A stretch of DNA of 64,000 bases, taken from Patagioenas fasciata (Eukaryota; Chordata; Aves; Columbiformes; Columbidae). The stretch covers positions 55,651,898 to 55,715,897 of the forward strand of contig NC_092521.1 of NCBI RefSeq assembly GCF_037038585.1. Direction: 5' to 3'. Made by a program: the position numbers and the translations under genes. Below, piece by piece: positions 53,378 through 64,000 of the stretch (its first letter is position 1; every line of letters begins with the position of its first letter). Under the pieces are notes generated by a model that had not been told where the DNA came from, did no database searches, and was given only the letters and a program-made list of their open reading frames with translations.

Positions 53378-53636
53378 CACAGACTTGCGTTAATTTATAT
53401 TCTTTGAAAAGTTCCTGTTGGCCTTTGATAGGGCAGGCTGAGGGTTCCGGCAAGGGAGGGGGCACAACCCGACACTGTGGGCACTCGTTCACCAGCGTAA
53501 CCCCTGCCAGGTGATACCACCTGCAGGGCTGCCGGGAACGGTGCAAAACGGCTTCGCCCACCGATGACAGCCCCCCGCCCACTCCGCCGTGCCGACGGCT
53601 GCCCTGAGGCCCAACGGCCTCAGCCGGGGCAGCCCC

Positions 53637-53648
53637 CGCGCAGGCGCA
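53637..53648 (+). promoter_or_regulatory. NRF1-like site
   Basis: CGCGCAGGCGCA matches the NRF1 palindrome (YGCGCAYGCGCR) at 11 of 12 positions. It lies about 110 bp before the NAPG start codon. Confidence 0.5.
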
Positions 53649-53752
53649 GAGGAGGCGGAGCACCGAGCTCCTCCCCTCGGCGCCCCGTGAGCCCGGCGGT
53701 GGAGGTGAAGGAGCGCCTGCGAGCGCCCACCGGTAGGCCCGCCGCGCCGGTG

Positions 53753-53763
53753 AGATGGCGGCG
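53753..53763 (+). promoter_or_regulatory. YY1-like site overlapping the start codon
   Basis: AGATGGCGGCG matches the YY1 core (AAnATGGCGGC). As in many housekeeping genes, the site includes the initiator ATG, so binding and coding constraints overlap here. Confidence 0.5.
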
Positions 53764-53810
53764 CAGAAGATTAACGAGGCGCTGGAGCACATCGCGAAAG
53801 CGGAGAAATA
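53755..53810 (+). CDS. NAPG: NAPG exon 1 (coding part)
   Basis: It encodes residues 1-18 and the first two bases of Tyr19. The start is the ATG at 53,755 in GAGATGG. The donor is GTGAGC at 53,811. The 5' UTR extends upstream for an unknown length. Confidence 0.95.
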
Positions 53811-56800
53811 GTGAGCTGGACGGAAGAGAGGGCCGGAGGGTGGCGGAAGGTGGCGGGCGGCTGCCAGCTCAGCGCCTGGGCTGTCAGGCCTGCCCGGCTC
53901 CCCTGCCCCGGGGAGGCCTCGTATCGCCTCCTGCCCGAGCGGGGCTCCGCGGCCCGCATTGCTTGCCCTTTGCCGCGGCCTCTCAGCCCTGGAGCTGCTG
54001 TCCGCCGGCTTAGCGCGGCACCTCCTCACCCCTGGGCCGCGGAGTGTTGTGGGGTTCTTGGGAGTTGTAGTTCTGGCCGGCGCCCGTGCGGGGAGTGGAG
54101 GCCTCGGGGGAACTACAGCTCCCATGATGCCATGCAAGGAGCGGTGGGGAGGGGGCCGCTTTTGTGGCCTCACCGGGGGCTGAGGGGGGACCGCATGTGG
54201 CAGGCGACGTGACCTTGGGGGAAGGGGAGGGGGGTGCGGGGCTGGGGGAGGCCGGCACGGAGGGAGGAGGTGGACGTGGCTGTTTGGCCCGTTTTGTGCC
54301 GCAGGGGTCCCTCCCTGCAGGGGGTGGATGCTGAAGGGGACGCCTTTTTCCCGAACTGGGAGAATAAATTGTCCCTTAAACTAACATATCCTGTTGGGGA
54401 GGTTGTGCGTCTCAGAGGCCTGGAGCAGTTTCCTTAAGGGCCGTGTAGCCTCTGTCGCTCCGACCAGAACTGGAAAGTGAAGGGATTCGCTTCTGCTCTT
54501 CTGCTAAAGTTAGTATGAGAAAGGGAAGCAGGAGAAAAGACTTATGGGGCTTGTGGTGAATAAAAGAGCTTAACCTAGCTGAGATGGCATGTGCATTTGT
54601 TTGATCCTGCCTAGGAGAAATGTGCTGTTTCTTTTCAGATAGCCTCAGAGACCTCTGCTGTCATTTAGCTTAGAGAGCTTAACATCTACATATGATAGGC
54701 TTTTAATGTGTATTTTAACACTGAATGTAGCCATTTTGCTTATAAGTCTCAATTTCACAGACTGCAGGATAGATGAAATTGAGCTGACTAATCCAAACAT
54801 GCTATAATTTTAGTAAGAATAGTGACAGGCCATCTGGAAATGATGGATCAAAAGTACAAACTGTAATAGAGGAGAGACCTCCTCAGAATTAAAAATTCTG
54901 TACCAGAGTATCTTATTCAAATTACTTGACCAAAAGTGCCTTTCAATGGAATTCATTTTTAAGTCTTATCCTGGAAATTGTTTGAAATAAAAGGCACCTA
55001 AATCTCAAATTGGGTGCCGATTAAAGCATTGTGTATTTCGGCTCGGTGCCTTTGAGACTTTGCCTGTGATGAAAATAACACAATGTAGAGGCTTGCTTTA
55101 GAGTTACATACTGTGGCTTCCATCCAAGTAAGACAACAAAACCAACATAGTCCACATACAACTGCTTTTCTAGCTGAAGCATGTATTGCATCTGAAGTGT
55201 CTGCCTACAACAAATATGGAAGTGGACTCTAAAGTTATGGTAACTTTTGTGTTTGTTTTAGAAGTGAGGAAGTCATAAAGTTAAAATCAACACTGACTGA
55301 TGACTTGCCTCATTTTGCAATGTATATTTTCCCCTATATATACATATATAATCTTTGTGTGCGTGTCGTGCCATTTAGTGTCATGATCTACTGTAGACAT
55401 AAATGACAAGAGGCTTTGTCTTTGTGTTGTCAAGTAAATTCTTTCATTTGTATATGTAGTGGAGAGTCTTTAGTAATTCTGAGCAGCAAAAAATTATACT
55501 GTAGAGGAACATTGGGAACTTTGTGTAACAAAATATTTTCAGGCATTGTGGCATTAGAAATCTTGAGATGTCATGTTGGTGTAGGTGAAAGTGTTTGTCT
55601 TCTCTTGACTTCTTATCTGTTGAGGAGCTGGACTTGTGAAGACTTTTTGAGGAGAGCAGAAGCATGTTAGGGTGAGGCATGTAATTACGGGAGATAGTTG
55701 CAGAGCTTTATGCGATTCCAAACAATGCCGGCATTTATTTTTACAGTAGTGATGCCACCATAGTATTGGCATATAAGTAATGGCTCCTTTTTAGAGATAG
55801 GCTTAAGTTGTATCTGAGATGCTTTGAAGGTAAAATGTAAAATCTTTACTGTGGTTAATAGGCCTTTCTTCTTGCATTTTAGCCTGAAAACTGGGTTCTT
55901 AAAGTGGAAACCAGATTATGACAGCGCAGCTACCGAATATGGGAAGGCAGGTATGTATGGCTGTAAATACAGCCATATACATTATGGTTTCAAAGTATTC
56001 ATTAAGGTGAATCCTTGATGACATTTTACATACTTTCAGTACATTTTTGTGTAAGTAAAACTGTTGTGAAGGCAAAGTAAGATGAAAGAGCAAGAAGAAT
56101 ACTCTTAGTAGCACTGTAAAATAAGTTTCAGATTTTACTTTAAGATCTAGAACAGTTGTCAAAACAATTTTTTTTCAAGCTTGCAACTTCTACTTTGTAT
56201 GTTACTATGTGTGATAAAATAAAACTTTTTTCTTTCACTTGTCCACCCTCAAATCCTATTATTTTACCTACAAAACAAAAAATATTTGAGCTGGTTCTAA
56301 AACTTTGCTTTTTTATCATTTTATGAAGTATGTCCTGACAAAGACTGTCTCAGTAAGGTAAAGAGATGCTGCCAGGTTTTTTAGGCTAAGTAAGATCTCT
56401 TTCCTCCTTTTTTTTACTGCAAGTGTCACACTGAATATAAAATTCTTACTAGTTGGTTCCTTTTTGCTCTTTAACAATTTTCTTCTTTTCGATAGTAGTA
56501 ATTTATTGTAGTCTTTTGGCATCCTACTCTGGGCGTTCCTACTAATTCATTTAAACCTCAATAAAAAAAGTACAATCTTGGAAGAACAACTGGAGCATTT
56601 TATAAATTGAAATTTATTTTAAATCCCACTTTAATATCCTATCAGTCTAACGGAGATAAAAATACACATTTGTACCCTAAAGCAGTTGTGTTGAGGAAGT
56701 TGTTATAGGCGTACTTTGCTGATGATATCCTTTTATTCCTGCCATACTGATTTTGTTTAACTTCTAGCGATTAAAAATATATACATAAACATTCCTGCTG

Positions 56801-59800
56801 TTCTGTAATTAAAATACAGAATGAGTTTGAAAATCCAGCTAAACACATTATGCACAGTGTGTGATACAGTGATGGTATGGGAGTGGTGTTGACAAATGCT
56901 TTTAATGGTAACTGAGTGACTAATGAAGTAAGAGGGACTGTCATGGGATTTTTTGGAAGAGCTTGGTAAACTGTAAACATTAATTTAAAGAGTCTGTTTG
57001 CATCTTTAGGTGAGTAAATTATTGAGCAGAAGTGCTGGAAAAAGAAAAATGGCCAACTTTAAATAAGAACTTGATTTGGTTTCTTGCAGCTGTTGCTTTT
57101 AAGAATGCCAAGCAGTTTGACCAGGCAAGGGAAGCCTGTTTACGGGAAGCTGAGGCGCATGAAAACAATAAAGCGTATCTTTTCATTGTTATTCTTTTTT
57201 TCCAAGAAGCTCACTAGTTGCTACTTAGAATGTGGTAATGGGGGTTGGTAGAAGATGTATTTAATGTGTTTGTGCATTTTGTCAATCTAACAAAATTGTC
57301 TTTTAAAAGACCATTCCTGTGTGCTCTGCGTGGGAAAACCAAAGACCTCTTTTGAGTAGCAGATCTGTGTTGTTTACAATAACATCAAGAGTGATAAGAT
57401 GCTGTCCAGTGCTGGAGATGTCTCAGTACTGCTTCAGAAATTATTATATTTTTAAATACCTGCAAATGGGTATTATAAACTAAATACAACTCTGACATTA
57501 TTACAGTATTTGTACCTGTACCTGTATTTAGTGGCAACTTACATGCAATTATACTTTGGTATGTTGCATTTATTCTGTCCTTAGAAGCATTTATTTTTGA
57601 CACCTTGCCTATAAATGTACTAGGTTTAATTTGCCTTTATAGGATTCCTTGCTTTGAAACTAGTACTTGTGTAAGATTATGTATGCTAATCATTTTTCTG
57701 CATTATATTTTTGTGGGTTTTGTCCTTGACTTTGACAATGTTACTTCAAGTCTCTTCCATGCTGCCAAGTAAGTACAGAAGCACTGAGTAATCTGAAACA
57801 AATTTTCTAACATATGTTACAAGCATGAACTACCATTTTGATCGTGCTGTAGTAAATGGCATGGTTCAAGAGATTTCACTGATTCAAAGTTTAATGGAAG
57901 TGCACGCTAGGAATGTCTGAAAACCTGCAATGGCCATCTGAAGAAATTATGATTTTGATGTTCTTCAGCACCTTTTGACATCAAATATTTTTTTCTTAGA
58001 TGTCCTTTTTATAGTTTTGAAATTCTGCACTGTTGAGCTTATAAAGAAATATTCAACTAAAGAGTACATCAAAGCAAGCAGTTAATGACAAATAATCCAA
58101 ATATTGCCTGTGGGTCAGATCATGAGAATAGATTTTTAGTGGGGAGTGTGGTCAAAGTACTTAATTTATGGAAGATAGTGTTACACATACAGTGTCTTAT
58201 TAAATAAAACACTGGAGACATCTTCAAAGCATTAAATATTTACAGCGAAGTGATAGCTGATGCCTGTTAACTTTTGCTGTATATTTACAACTTGCTGAAA
58301 TACACCATATCTAACTTTTTTTTTTTCTACAGAGCTTATGAACAAGCTGGCATGATGCTAAAGGTATTTCAGTTTACTAATTTTTATTAAAGAGTTCTAT
58401 TTTATAGTGAAGAATATTGTACAATGTAACATTTTACCAATATAGGTAAGCAAATTGCATATAAAAGTGATATTTTTCTGTTGACTCCTATTGACCACCA
58501 ATACCCTCAGTAGGTTAGGGAAGCAGCTTTTGTAATAGGGGAAACAAAAAATGGTTTTCCTGTTGTAGAAGGAAAGGTGAGGGCCTCACGTCAGAGGGTA
58601 GTGGAAGAGTGGTGCTGCTTCTGCACCAAACTATCACAAATTCATGCCGTACAATAAAGTTGGGTACTTAAAAGTGAATCTTATGGAGTTGGTGGTCAAC
58701 TTTAACTAGCTCCACAAGTTTGTAAATAAAAATTAGAATCTTAATAAGGTGTAAGAGTTTGCTTTGATTTGTTTCATTGTACATAATTGCGGTTCCTGAC
58801 AGCAATGTCCCTCTGACTGTTGCTTTGCAGGAGATGCAGAGGCTCCCTGAAGCGGTTCAGCTGATCGAGAAAGCCAGTATGATGTACCTGGAGAATGGGA
58901 CACCAGATACAGCAGCGATTGCTCTGGAACGGGCTGGAAAGTAAGTCTGTGGTATTGGTGGCTAGAATGCGTGCTGGGCATGGGTATGTCTTTGATTTTC
59001 TTTCTTGGGTTTTTTGATGCTTCTAGGTAAAAAAATATTTTCATTTCATCTCAAGAGAAGTGACTTATGTTTATTACAGGTTAATAGAAAATGTGAGCCC
59101 TGAGAAGGCTGTGCAGCTCTATCAGCAAGCAGCGTCAGTGTTTGAAGTAAGTGGGGATTTTTTGAGTTGTGGGGTTTGTACATTGTGTGTGTTTGTTTTT
59201 CCGCTATGAAAGAACTTTCCAGTCCCAGAAAGTGCATAAAGATGAGTGAATTGGCGTCTAGAGTCAGCTATAAAGTTTAGAGAAAGTGTAAGATTAGATT
59301 CTAAATTATTTGGCCTTCCTTTCACACCAGTAGCTGACTAATGAAGCTGAAGGTTTTTTATGCTGTAGAGAAGAAGACTTATAAAAATTAGGGGTCAATT
59401 TACTTTGCCTTTTTATCAGTTTGGGACTTAACTGAATCTGAATTTCGTATGCTGTCAGGTTTTCTGCCTTTGTGTGGGCAGCTCAGAGGGTAGGAACGTG
59501 TTGAGTCCTGGAGCCTAAAATAGTTTAAAATCCTTGAAAGCATAGAAGATAAGAATTTGCTTGATGCTTTACCCATGCAATGAGAAGATGATTTGCCTTT
59601 TTGCTGCTGCTACCTTTGGTGTTCTTCTCTGTTTTCAGTTGTTGCATGTTTCCAGATCAACAAGTTTGCTTTGATATTACTTTGCCCATATGGGAGCTGA
59701 CTGTGGGACATATATTGTAACTAACAGCTGTTCTGAATTACAGATGACATACTTAGATTGAGGTCTAATGGTCTTAATTCTATGCAAACGAAATATGAAT

Positions 59801-62800
59801 GCACAAATTCCTTTTGTTCTTCTCTAGAATGAAGAACGCTTACGGCAAGCATTAGAAATGCTAGGAAAGGCTTCAAGACTTCTAGTCAGAGGACGCAGGT
59901 ATAGATTTATGCCTCTCTTTTTTTTTTCAAATGTAGCTGAATCATTAATGGTGATTTTCATTGGTGTTTTTTTTTTTTTTTCTTCCGGCACTAACCTGTA
60001 GAAAGTACTCACAAGTCTTTTATAGCTGTGGAATATAAAACAGGGGAATTGGGTAACTAACTTGAGGAACGAAATGTTTGCAGCACTCTGATTCTGGACT
60101 TCTCTAAGAAGAGTTTATCTTGGAGTTTCAGTGGGAATTTATTTTAATTGTTAATTACTAGCACCAAACTTGACTTCCACTTCAGCATAGACTTGCTTCA
60201 CTCAAGCATGTAGTTCACTTAAAAATTGTCTGGGTTTCTAACGCTACTTTTAAGACACTTTATTTCTCTGCAGTATTGTAGTCAGAAAGGGGAACTGACA
60301 AAGTAACCTTCGGGTCTTTCTGTGAAAGCAGCTTGGTTCCTCTGCTGCTTTATAGCTCACATGCTATTGCTAATTTCTAGATGTTTAATATGGTGATTGA
60401 AAGAGTATTCAAACTCAAAAGCAGTTACTATGAACATTTATAAGCTTATAGTAACCTCATGACACACAGAAATCTTCTAGGCTATATAACAAGGCATTCA
60501 TCTTGTACAATGTTGTGAAAAATGAGGTTTCTCTGAATGAATACCATAGATGTTCTTACCCTGTGTATATGCAAAAGGAATTGCTGACTGTATATTTCTT
60601 TTTCTACTCTGTTGGTAAGATCTAATGCTGATTTTTAGTTGTGTTGCTTTTTATTCCAGTAGACTTGCCAGTATATTAGTTAAACACTGTGTAATTAGTT
60701 CATTATGCTTTATACCTGGCACTGATATTCCTGGTTTTTGTTGTGTTTTTTTTTTAGATTAGATGAAGCTGCATTATCCCTTCAAAAGGAAAAAAGTATT
60801 TATAAGGAAATTGAAAATTACCCAACATGCTATAAGGTAAATTCTAAAAGACAATTTCTCATAGTTACCCGGAAAAATTCAAAATGCATTAATGACAGCT
60901 GACATCTGACTGGCAATATGTTCTGCTTGGTTCAGGGATACATTTATAGCTAAATGATGAGAATTTGTGGTAGTGCATGTTTCCCCAAATTCTAACTGTG
61001 CTTTTTCACTACTATAATGTTGAAGCAAAGATGCTGTTATCTGCAGGAGTTGTCAAAACCAGCAAATACCTCAAAAATAAAGATGTTATCAAAAATAACA
61101 AACCACACAATCTGTTACTTGGTGCAGCAGTTCATTACAGTGTCATAGGAAATAATGTATTGCGTACCAGCTGAGGATATGGCTTACTACTTTTTCACTA
61201 TGTTGTCCTGATTTACTTGTGTCAGTATCTTAGAATCATTGGGACTCTTAATGACCTTTTTAAGCTAAATATTAGCAGTCTGGTATTTTTCTCATAATTT
61301 GCTATTAATTTCTAAAGAATCACTGTGCGGTTTTTTTTGTTTTCGTGTAGAAAACTATTGCTCAAGTCTTAGTTCATCTTCACAGAAATGATTATGTTGC
61401 TGCAGAAAGATGTGTGAGGGAAAGCTATAGGTAAGTCTACTTCATGTCCTGTAGTTCTAAATGGAATGTTTCATTAATGTTCTTATGAAAGAACAATGGA
61501 AACACTGTCTGTCAAGAAAGTTTAAGCCTGTACTTCAGTTGATAGCCATATACCAGGAATGCTATTATTGTACTATCAGGAATTTTTTTCACTCGTAAGA
61601 GATTTAGCTGTAATTAGCATGGTGATTCTTCTTAAATAACCTAAAATAAAAAGTTACTCATAAAGAAGTAGTTCTGTATGACAGGTGAAATGAGAGAGAA
61701 ATTGGAAGTTCTTCCAATGTTTTTTCCATGTTAAAAGCTGAGCAGAATACTGTTATGCCTGGAATTCTTGCCTTACTGATATTCTTTGGGATGTGTCTTT
61801 TTTTCAAACAAACCAGAAATGGATTAGCTATTGTAAATGAACATTTAGGATTAAAAGTGGGTATTTCTGGATGTTGCTAATTGGATTTTATTTTTTTTCA
61901 GAATCTTTTTTCCATGTCATGTGTGGAGACCCTTAGAAAGTTGAGCTTCTAACTTGTCATTACCATATTTTATTACAGTGTGAGGATGGAAATAAGGAAT
62001 GCAGTTCCAAAATTCACAATAGCAGCATCCCAGTATAAGCTATCTAGTATGGTGATTAGATTGAGGGAAATATTAATCTAAATGTTCTTGTTGAAGAGAA
62101 GTTTGCAGCGTATTAATTACTACATTTTGGGTTGTATTGGTTGTTGAGGGTTTATATTGTGGGGTGACAATAAAACCCTGGCAGATGTATTGTTAACCTC
62201 CTCTCCTCCCCCTTCCCTTTTTTCCCCTTCCACTCCCCTCTTCCCACTAAGGACAGGCTATCGGGAAGAAAAGAAGGACAGAGAGAAGAGAGTTGGAAAA
62301 ATTAAAAATGTTATACTAATGCTACTAATAAGAATAGAGAAAATAATACAAAATATACAAACCCAATCTTGAAAGTCTCAGCAACTGCAGAGCTGGCCCC
62401 CAAAGTCCTGGACTGGACTCTGCAGCTAACTGGAGCTGGATTCAGTCTCTCACTAGGCCTCAGTTCGCAAGGTCCTCTCCTAATGTCGGCCATAAGTAAA
62501 AATGGAAAAGGGACGAGATCCTCATGATCTCCCACTTTTATATGAAGTATTCACGTGAATGGAATGTTATACACAGTTGGTCAGTTTCTTGGTCACCAGT
62601 TTCTTGTCGCCCCTCTCACGAGATATCCGTCCGTGCTTATCAATAAGTTAGCATTCTATTGCTATGTTTACCAAAACATGTATCTGGTTCTCCAGGAGAA
62701 TGCAGCTAATATGAAGGCTATAGCTGACAGGCAAATTCACTAAAAGAGAAACTTGTTCTTTAACAAAACCAGGACATTGGTCTAGGAGATCTTGCCCTCG

Positions 62801-63679
62801 TCATACATTGGAAGAAGAAAAGCAAGATTTCTACTTTTTGTGACTTTCTTTTAATAGTTGATTGAACTGTAAGATAATTTAGGAAGCAGAAAGTAGTTCA
62901 GTTGAATACATTGAAATAAAGAAGAAATTCTTTACACATGCAGGAGAGAATTCCAGTGTCAAAATCTGGATTAGTGTTTAACCCTTGTTCCAGAGGTTTT
63001 CCCAGCAACTCTCCATTTCAGCTTTCAGTAGGACTTCAGTAACGAAATACTGAAACAACATTTTTTTTTTTTTACTTAAACTGTGTTTTTAGTGAAATTA
63101 CTTTAACATGTGTACGTTAAATTGTACTTCATTTTTAGAAAGAATTTTTCAAGATCAGTCTTTAAACATCTTGCTCATATTTTCCAAGTCTTCAATTTGT
63201 ATTTTATATATAGAAACTCATTATGGATTTTTTTTCTAGAGTAAAGTGGAGGAGAAGTGTGTTGACCAGTTAGGAAAAATTGAAAAATGCTAATATTCTC
63301 TTTTTTTGTCTTGACTGTGGTCTTATTGTCAACATGCAAACTAGTGTTGCAGAAAGTTTCATTTTATGCATATGATCTGTGTACCTGGAGAAATCAAAGT
63401 GGTTATTTGCAGTTTGTGGAATAGGCAGTCCATCAGATTCTTGAAAGCTGCTTGCTCTTCTGACGTTAATCAGCAGCATTTAAAGATAGAATAGCTGAGT
63501 GTCAAGTAGATTGCTGAAATACCCTAAATGAATTCTTAATTTCCTTCAGTATACCAGGATTTAATGGAAGTGAAGACTGTGCAGCACTAGAGCAACTTTT
63601 AGAAGGGTATGACCAGCAAGATCAGGATCAAGTTTCAGAAGTCTGTAATTTGCCACTCTTCAAATACATGGACAATGAT
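53755..63679 (+). CDS. NAPG: Gamma-SNAP (NSF attachment protein gamma), partial at 3' end
   Basis: Gamma-SNAP is an adaptor for the AAA ATPase NSF, which takes apart SNARE complexes after membrane fusion. It is a cytosolic/peripheral-membrane protein built of TPR-like helical hairpins. Eleven coding exons join to 265 codons with no break. They begin MAAQKINEALEHIAKAEK and pass WKPDYDSAATEYGKA, AYEQAGMMLKEMQRLPEAVQ, MYLENGTPDTAA, KASRLLVRGRR and VHLHRNDYVAAERCVRESY to FKYMDND. This follows human NAPG (312 aa, from memory) with a few substitutions and the same length, so about 47 residues with the acidic C-terminal tail lie past the window. The start ATG fits the known N-terminus. Introns (nt): 2072, 1139, 576, 564, 467, 139, 681, 859, 514, 2119. 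No frameshift or stop is seen. Confidence 0.97.
54058..54072 (-). promoter_or_regulatory. ZNF143/Staf-like half site, reverse
   Basis: On the minus strand this reads AACTACAACTCCCAA, the left part of the ZNF143 motif (ACTACAATTCCCAGnATGC). It faces the site at 54,112. Confidence 0.5.
54112..54130 (+). promoter_or_regulatory. ZNF143/Staf-like site
   Basis: ACTACAGCTCCCATGATGC matches the full-length ZNF143/THAP11 motif with about three differences. It lies about 300 bp inside intron 1 of NAPG. Confidence 0.65.
55883..55950 (+). CDS. NAPG: NAPG exon 2
   Basis: 68 nt, residues 19-41 (LKTGFLKWKPDYDSAATEYG), part of the first TPR-like helices. Acceptor TTTTAG, donor GTATGT. Confidence 0.96.
57090..57174 (+). 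CDS. NAPG: NAPG exon 3
   Basis: 85 nt, residues 42-69 (VAFKNAKQFDQAREACLRE, then HENNK). Acceptor TTGCAG. The donor GTATCT is weak, which matters because a microexon follows. Confidence 0.94.
57751..57768 (+). CDS. NAPG: NAPG exon 4, 18-nt microexon
   Basis: It encodes LFHAA and parts of the flanking codons (Ala70, Lys76). These residues are needed to match gamma-SNAP between HENNKA and AYEQAG. The acceptor is TTCAAG with a poor pyrimidine tract; the donor is a strong GTAAGT. Skipping would be in frame and would remove six residues. Confidence 0.9.
58333..58363 (+). CDS. NAPG: NAPG exon 5
   Basis: 31 nt, encoding AYEQAGMMLK and ending in phase 0. Acceptor TCTACAG after a T-rich tract, donor GTATTT. 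Confidence 0.95.
58831..58940 (+). CDS. NAPG: NAPG exon 6
   Basis: 110 nt, residues 87-122, including EMQRLPEAVQLIEKASMMYL and NGTPDTAAIALERAG. Acceptor TTTGCAG, donor GTAAGT. The next intron is only 139 bp. Confidence 0.97.
59080..59146 (+). CDS. NAPG: NAPG exon 7
   Basis: 67 nt, encoding LIENVSPEKAVQLYQQAASV then FE (residues to 145). Acceptor ATTACAG, donor GTAAGT. Confidence 0.97.
59828..59898 (+). CDS. NAPG: NAPG exon 8
   Basis: 71 nt, encoding NEERLRQALEMLGKASRLLV then RGR. Acceptor CTCTAG, donor GTATAG (moderate). Confidence 0.96.
60758..60836 (+). CDS. NAPG: NAPG exon 9
   Basis: 79 nt, encoding LDEAALSLQKEKSIYKEIEN then YPTCYK (residues to 195). Acceptor TTTTAG after a long T run, donor GTAAAT. 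Confidence 0.96.
61351..61430 (+). CDS. NAPG: NAPG exon 10
   Basis: 80 nt, encoding KTIAQVLVHLHRNDYVAAER then CVRESY. Acceptor GTGTAG, donor GTAAGT. Confidence 0.97.
61431..63549 (+). other. NAPG: NAPG intron 10
   Basis: It is 2,119 bp long and holds the family A solo LTR at 62,142-62,776 in antisense orientation. The rest is AT-rich with no recognised feature. Confidence 0.9.
62142..62776 (-). mobile_element. Solo retroviral LTR, family A, copy 2 (in NAPG intron 10)
   Basis: This 635-bp LTR is the same family as 8,929-9,581. On the minus strand it starts TGTCCTGG and ends CCTCAACA, with target duplication TTGGT on both sides (62,137-62,141, 62,777-62,781). The TATA box CATATAAAAG lies at 62,544-62,535 (minus). 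Relative to copy 1 it lacks short segments near 62,385 and 62,467. It is antisense to NAPG, the orientation in which intronic LTRs are usually tolerated. Confidence 0.9.
63550..63679 (+). CDS. NAPG: NAPG exon 11
   Basis: 130 nt, residues to 265, encoding IPGFNGSEDCAALEQLLEGY then DQQDQDQVSEVCNLPLFKYM and DND. Acceptor CTTCAG, donor GTAAGT. The terminal coding exon is not in the window. Confidence 0.97.
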
Positions 63680-64000
63680 GTAAGTAGGTAATTCCTATGG
63701 ATTTTTTTTTTTTTTTTTTTAATAATACTTTTGCTTGTTCAGGTTGAGAGATTTTTTTTTCTGGTAGAGGAAAATAGGGAGAGCAGCATCCATGTATTTA
63801 TTGTGACTTGCCCTGTCATCCTGCCCTGTGCCTGTGAACTTATTCTTTGCTGCCTGCCCATGTAAATTCTCACATCATTGTTCCTTTCAGATGGTGGGAA
63901 GGCTTAGGTGAAAGAGCAGTTTGTTACAGATTTGCTGAGTTTGTTTGACGAGCTGACCAAAATTCAGTTCTCTTCTGCTGGGATCCTTAGGGGCCAGAGC
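63680..64000 (+). other. NAPG: NAPG intron 11 (start only)
   Basis: AT-rich intron beginning with GTAAGTAGG and a long T run at about 63,700. No exon is seen up to the window end. Confidence 0.85.

Larger units (their letters stand above)
53400..54300 (+). promoter_or_regulatory. NAPG: NAPG CpG island promoter
   Basis: GC content and CpG density rise sharply over about 900 bp around exon 1 and drop on both sides. No TATA box is seen near the start codon, which is normal for a housekeeping CpG-island promoter. It contains an NRF1-like site, a YY1-like site over the start codon and two ZNF143-like sites in intron 1. The transcription start is not determined; I infer roughly 53,600-53,740. Confidence 0.85.
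53811..55882 (+). other. NAPG: NAPG intron 1
   Basis: It is 2,072 bp long. The first 490 bp continue the CpG island and hold the two ZNF143-like sites. The rest is AT-rich and nothing further is recognised. Confidence 0.85.

Noticed and set aside
1..53400. APCDD1 exons expected upstream of NAPG by human gene order
   Set aside because: I looked for its characteristic exon peptides and found none. The gene may lie further left.
53052..54173. 373-codon open frame on the minus strand across the NAPG promoter
   Set aside because: It joins antisense CR1 sequence to the CpG island. High GC removes stop codons, and no domain is recognisable.
57032..57217. Continuous open frame around NAPG exon 3
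   Set aside because: The true exon is 57,090-57,174. The rest is intron read-through, shown by the AG and GT sites and by the match to gamma-SNAP.

Overview
The window looks like a bird (avian) nuclear genome. Three things point that way: several CR1 LINE copies ending in the typical CR1 3' tail, solo retroviral LTRs with 5-bp target duplications, and one vertebrate protein-coding gene whose spliced reading frame is gamma-SNAP (NAPG). There are no operons, phage, CRISPR arrays or other prokaryotic features.

Positions 1 to about 53,400 hold no protein-coding gene that I can recognise. In human, NAPG lies between APCDD1 and PIEZO2. I saw no APCDD1 exons, so this block is most simply the intergenic space upstream of NAPG (inference). 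It contains CR1 fragments (7.9, 29.6-31.2, 39.8, 44.1-44.7 and 53.0 kb), an older CR1/L3-like LINE on the minus strand (27.0-28.6 kb), and a solo LTR at 8.9 kb. A second, unrelated 1,040-bp solo LTR at 21.05-22.09 kb carries about ten short hairpins in a row. At 49.2-49.9 kb there is a decayed stretch whose broken reading frames match the C-terminal zinc knuckle and restriction-like endonuclease of R2-clade retrotransposons. A minus-strand open stretch at 1.6-2.0 kb followed by AATAAA is the only other weak exon candidate.

Positions 53,400-54,300 are a CpG-rich promoter with NRF1-like, YY1-like and ZNF143-like sites. NAPG starts at 53,755 on the plus strand. Eleven coding exons (795 nt, 265 codons) run to 63,679, and the last coding exon lies past the right edge. 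Every junction has GT/AG sites and the frame is continuous. Exon 4 is an 18-nt microexon. Intron 10 carries a second solo LTR of the 8.9-kb family, inserted antisense to the gene.

The most unusual structure is the hairpin array in the 21-kb LTR. By position it lies between the LTR's TATA box and its AATAAA, so it would be transcribed. At least one pair of hairpins differs by a compensatory base-pair change, which suggests RNA-level structure.
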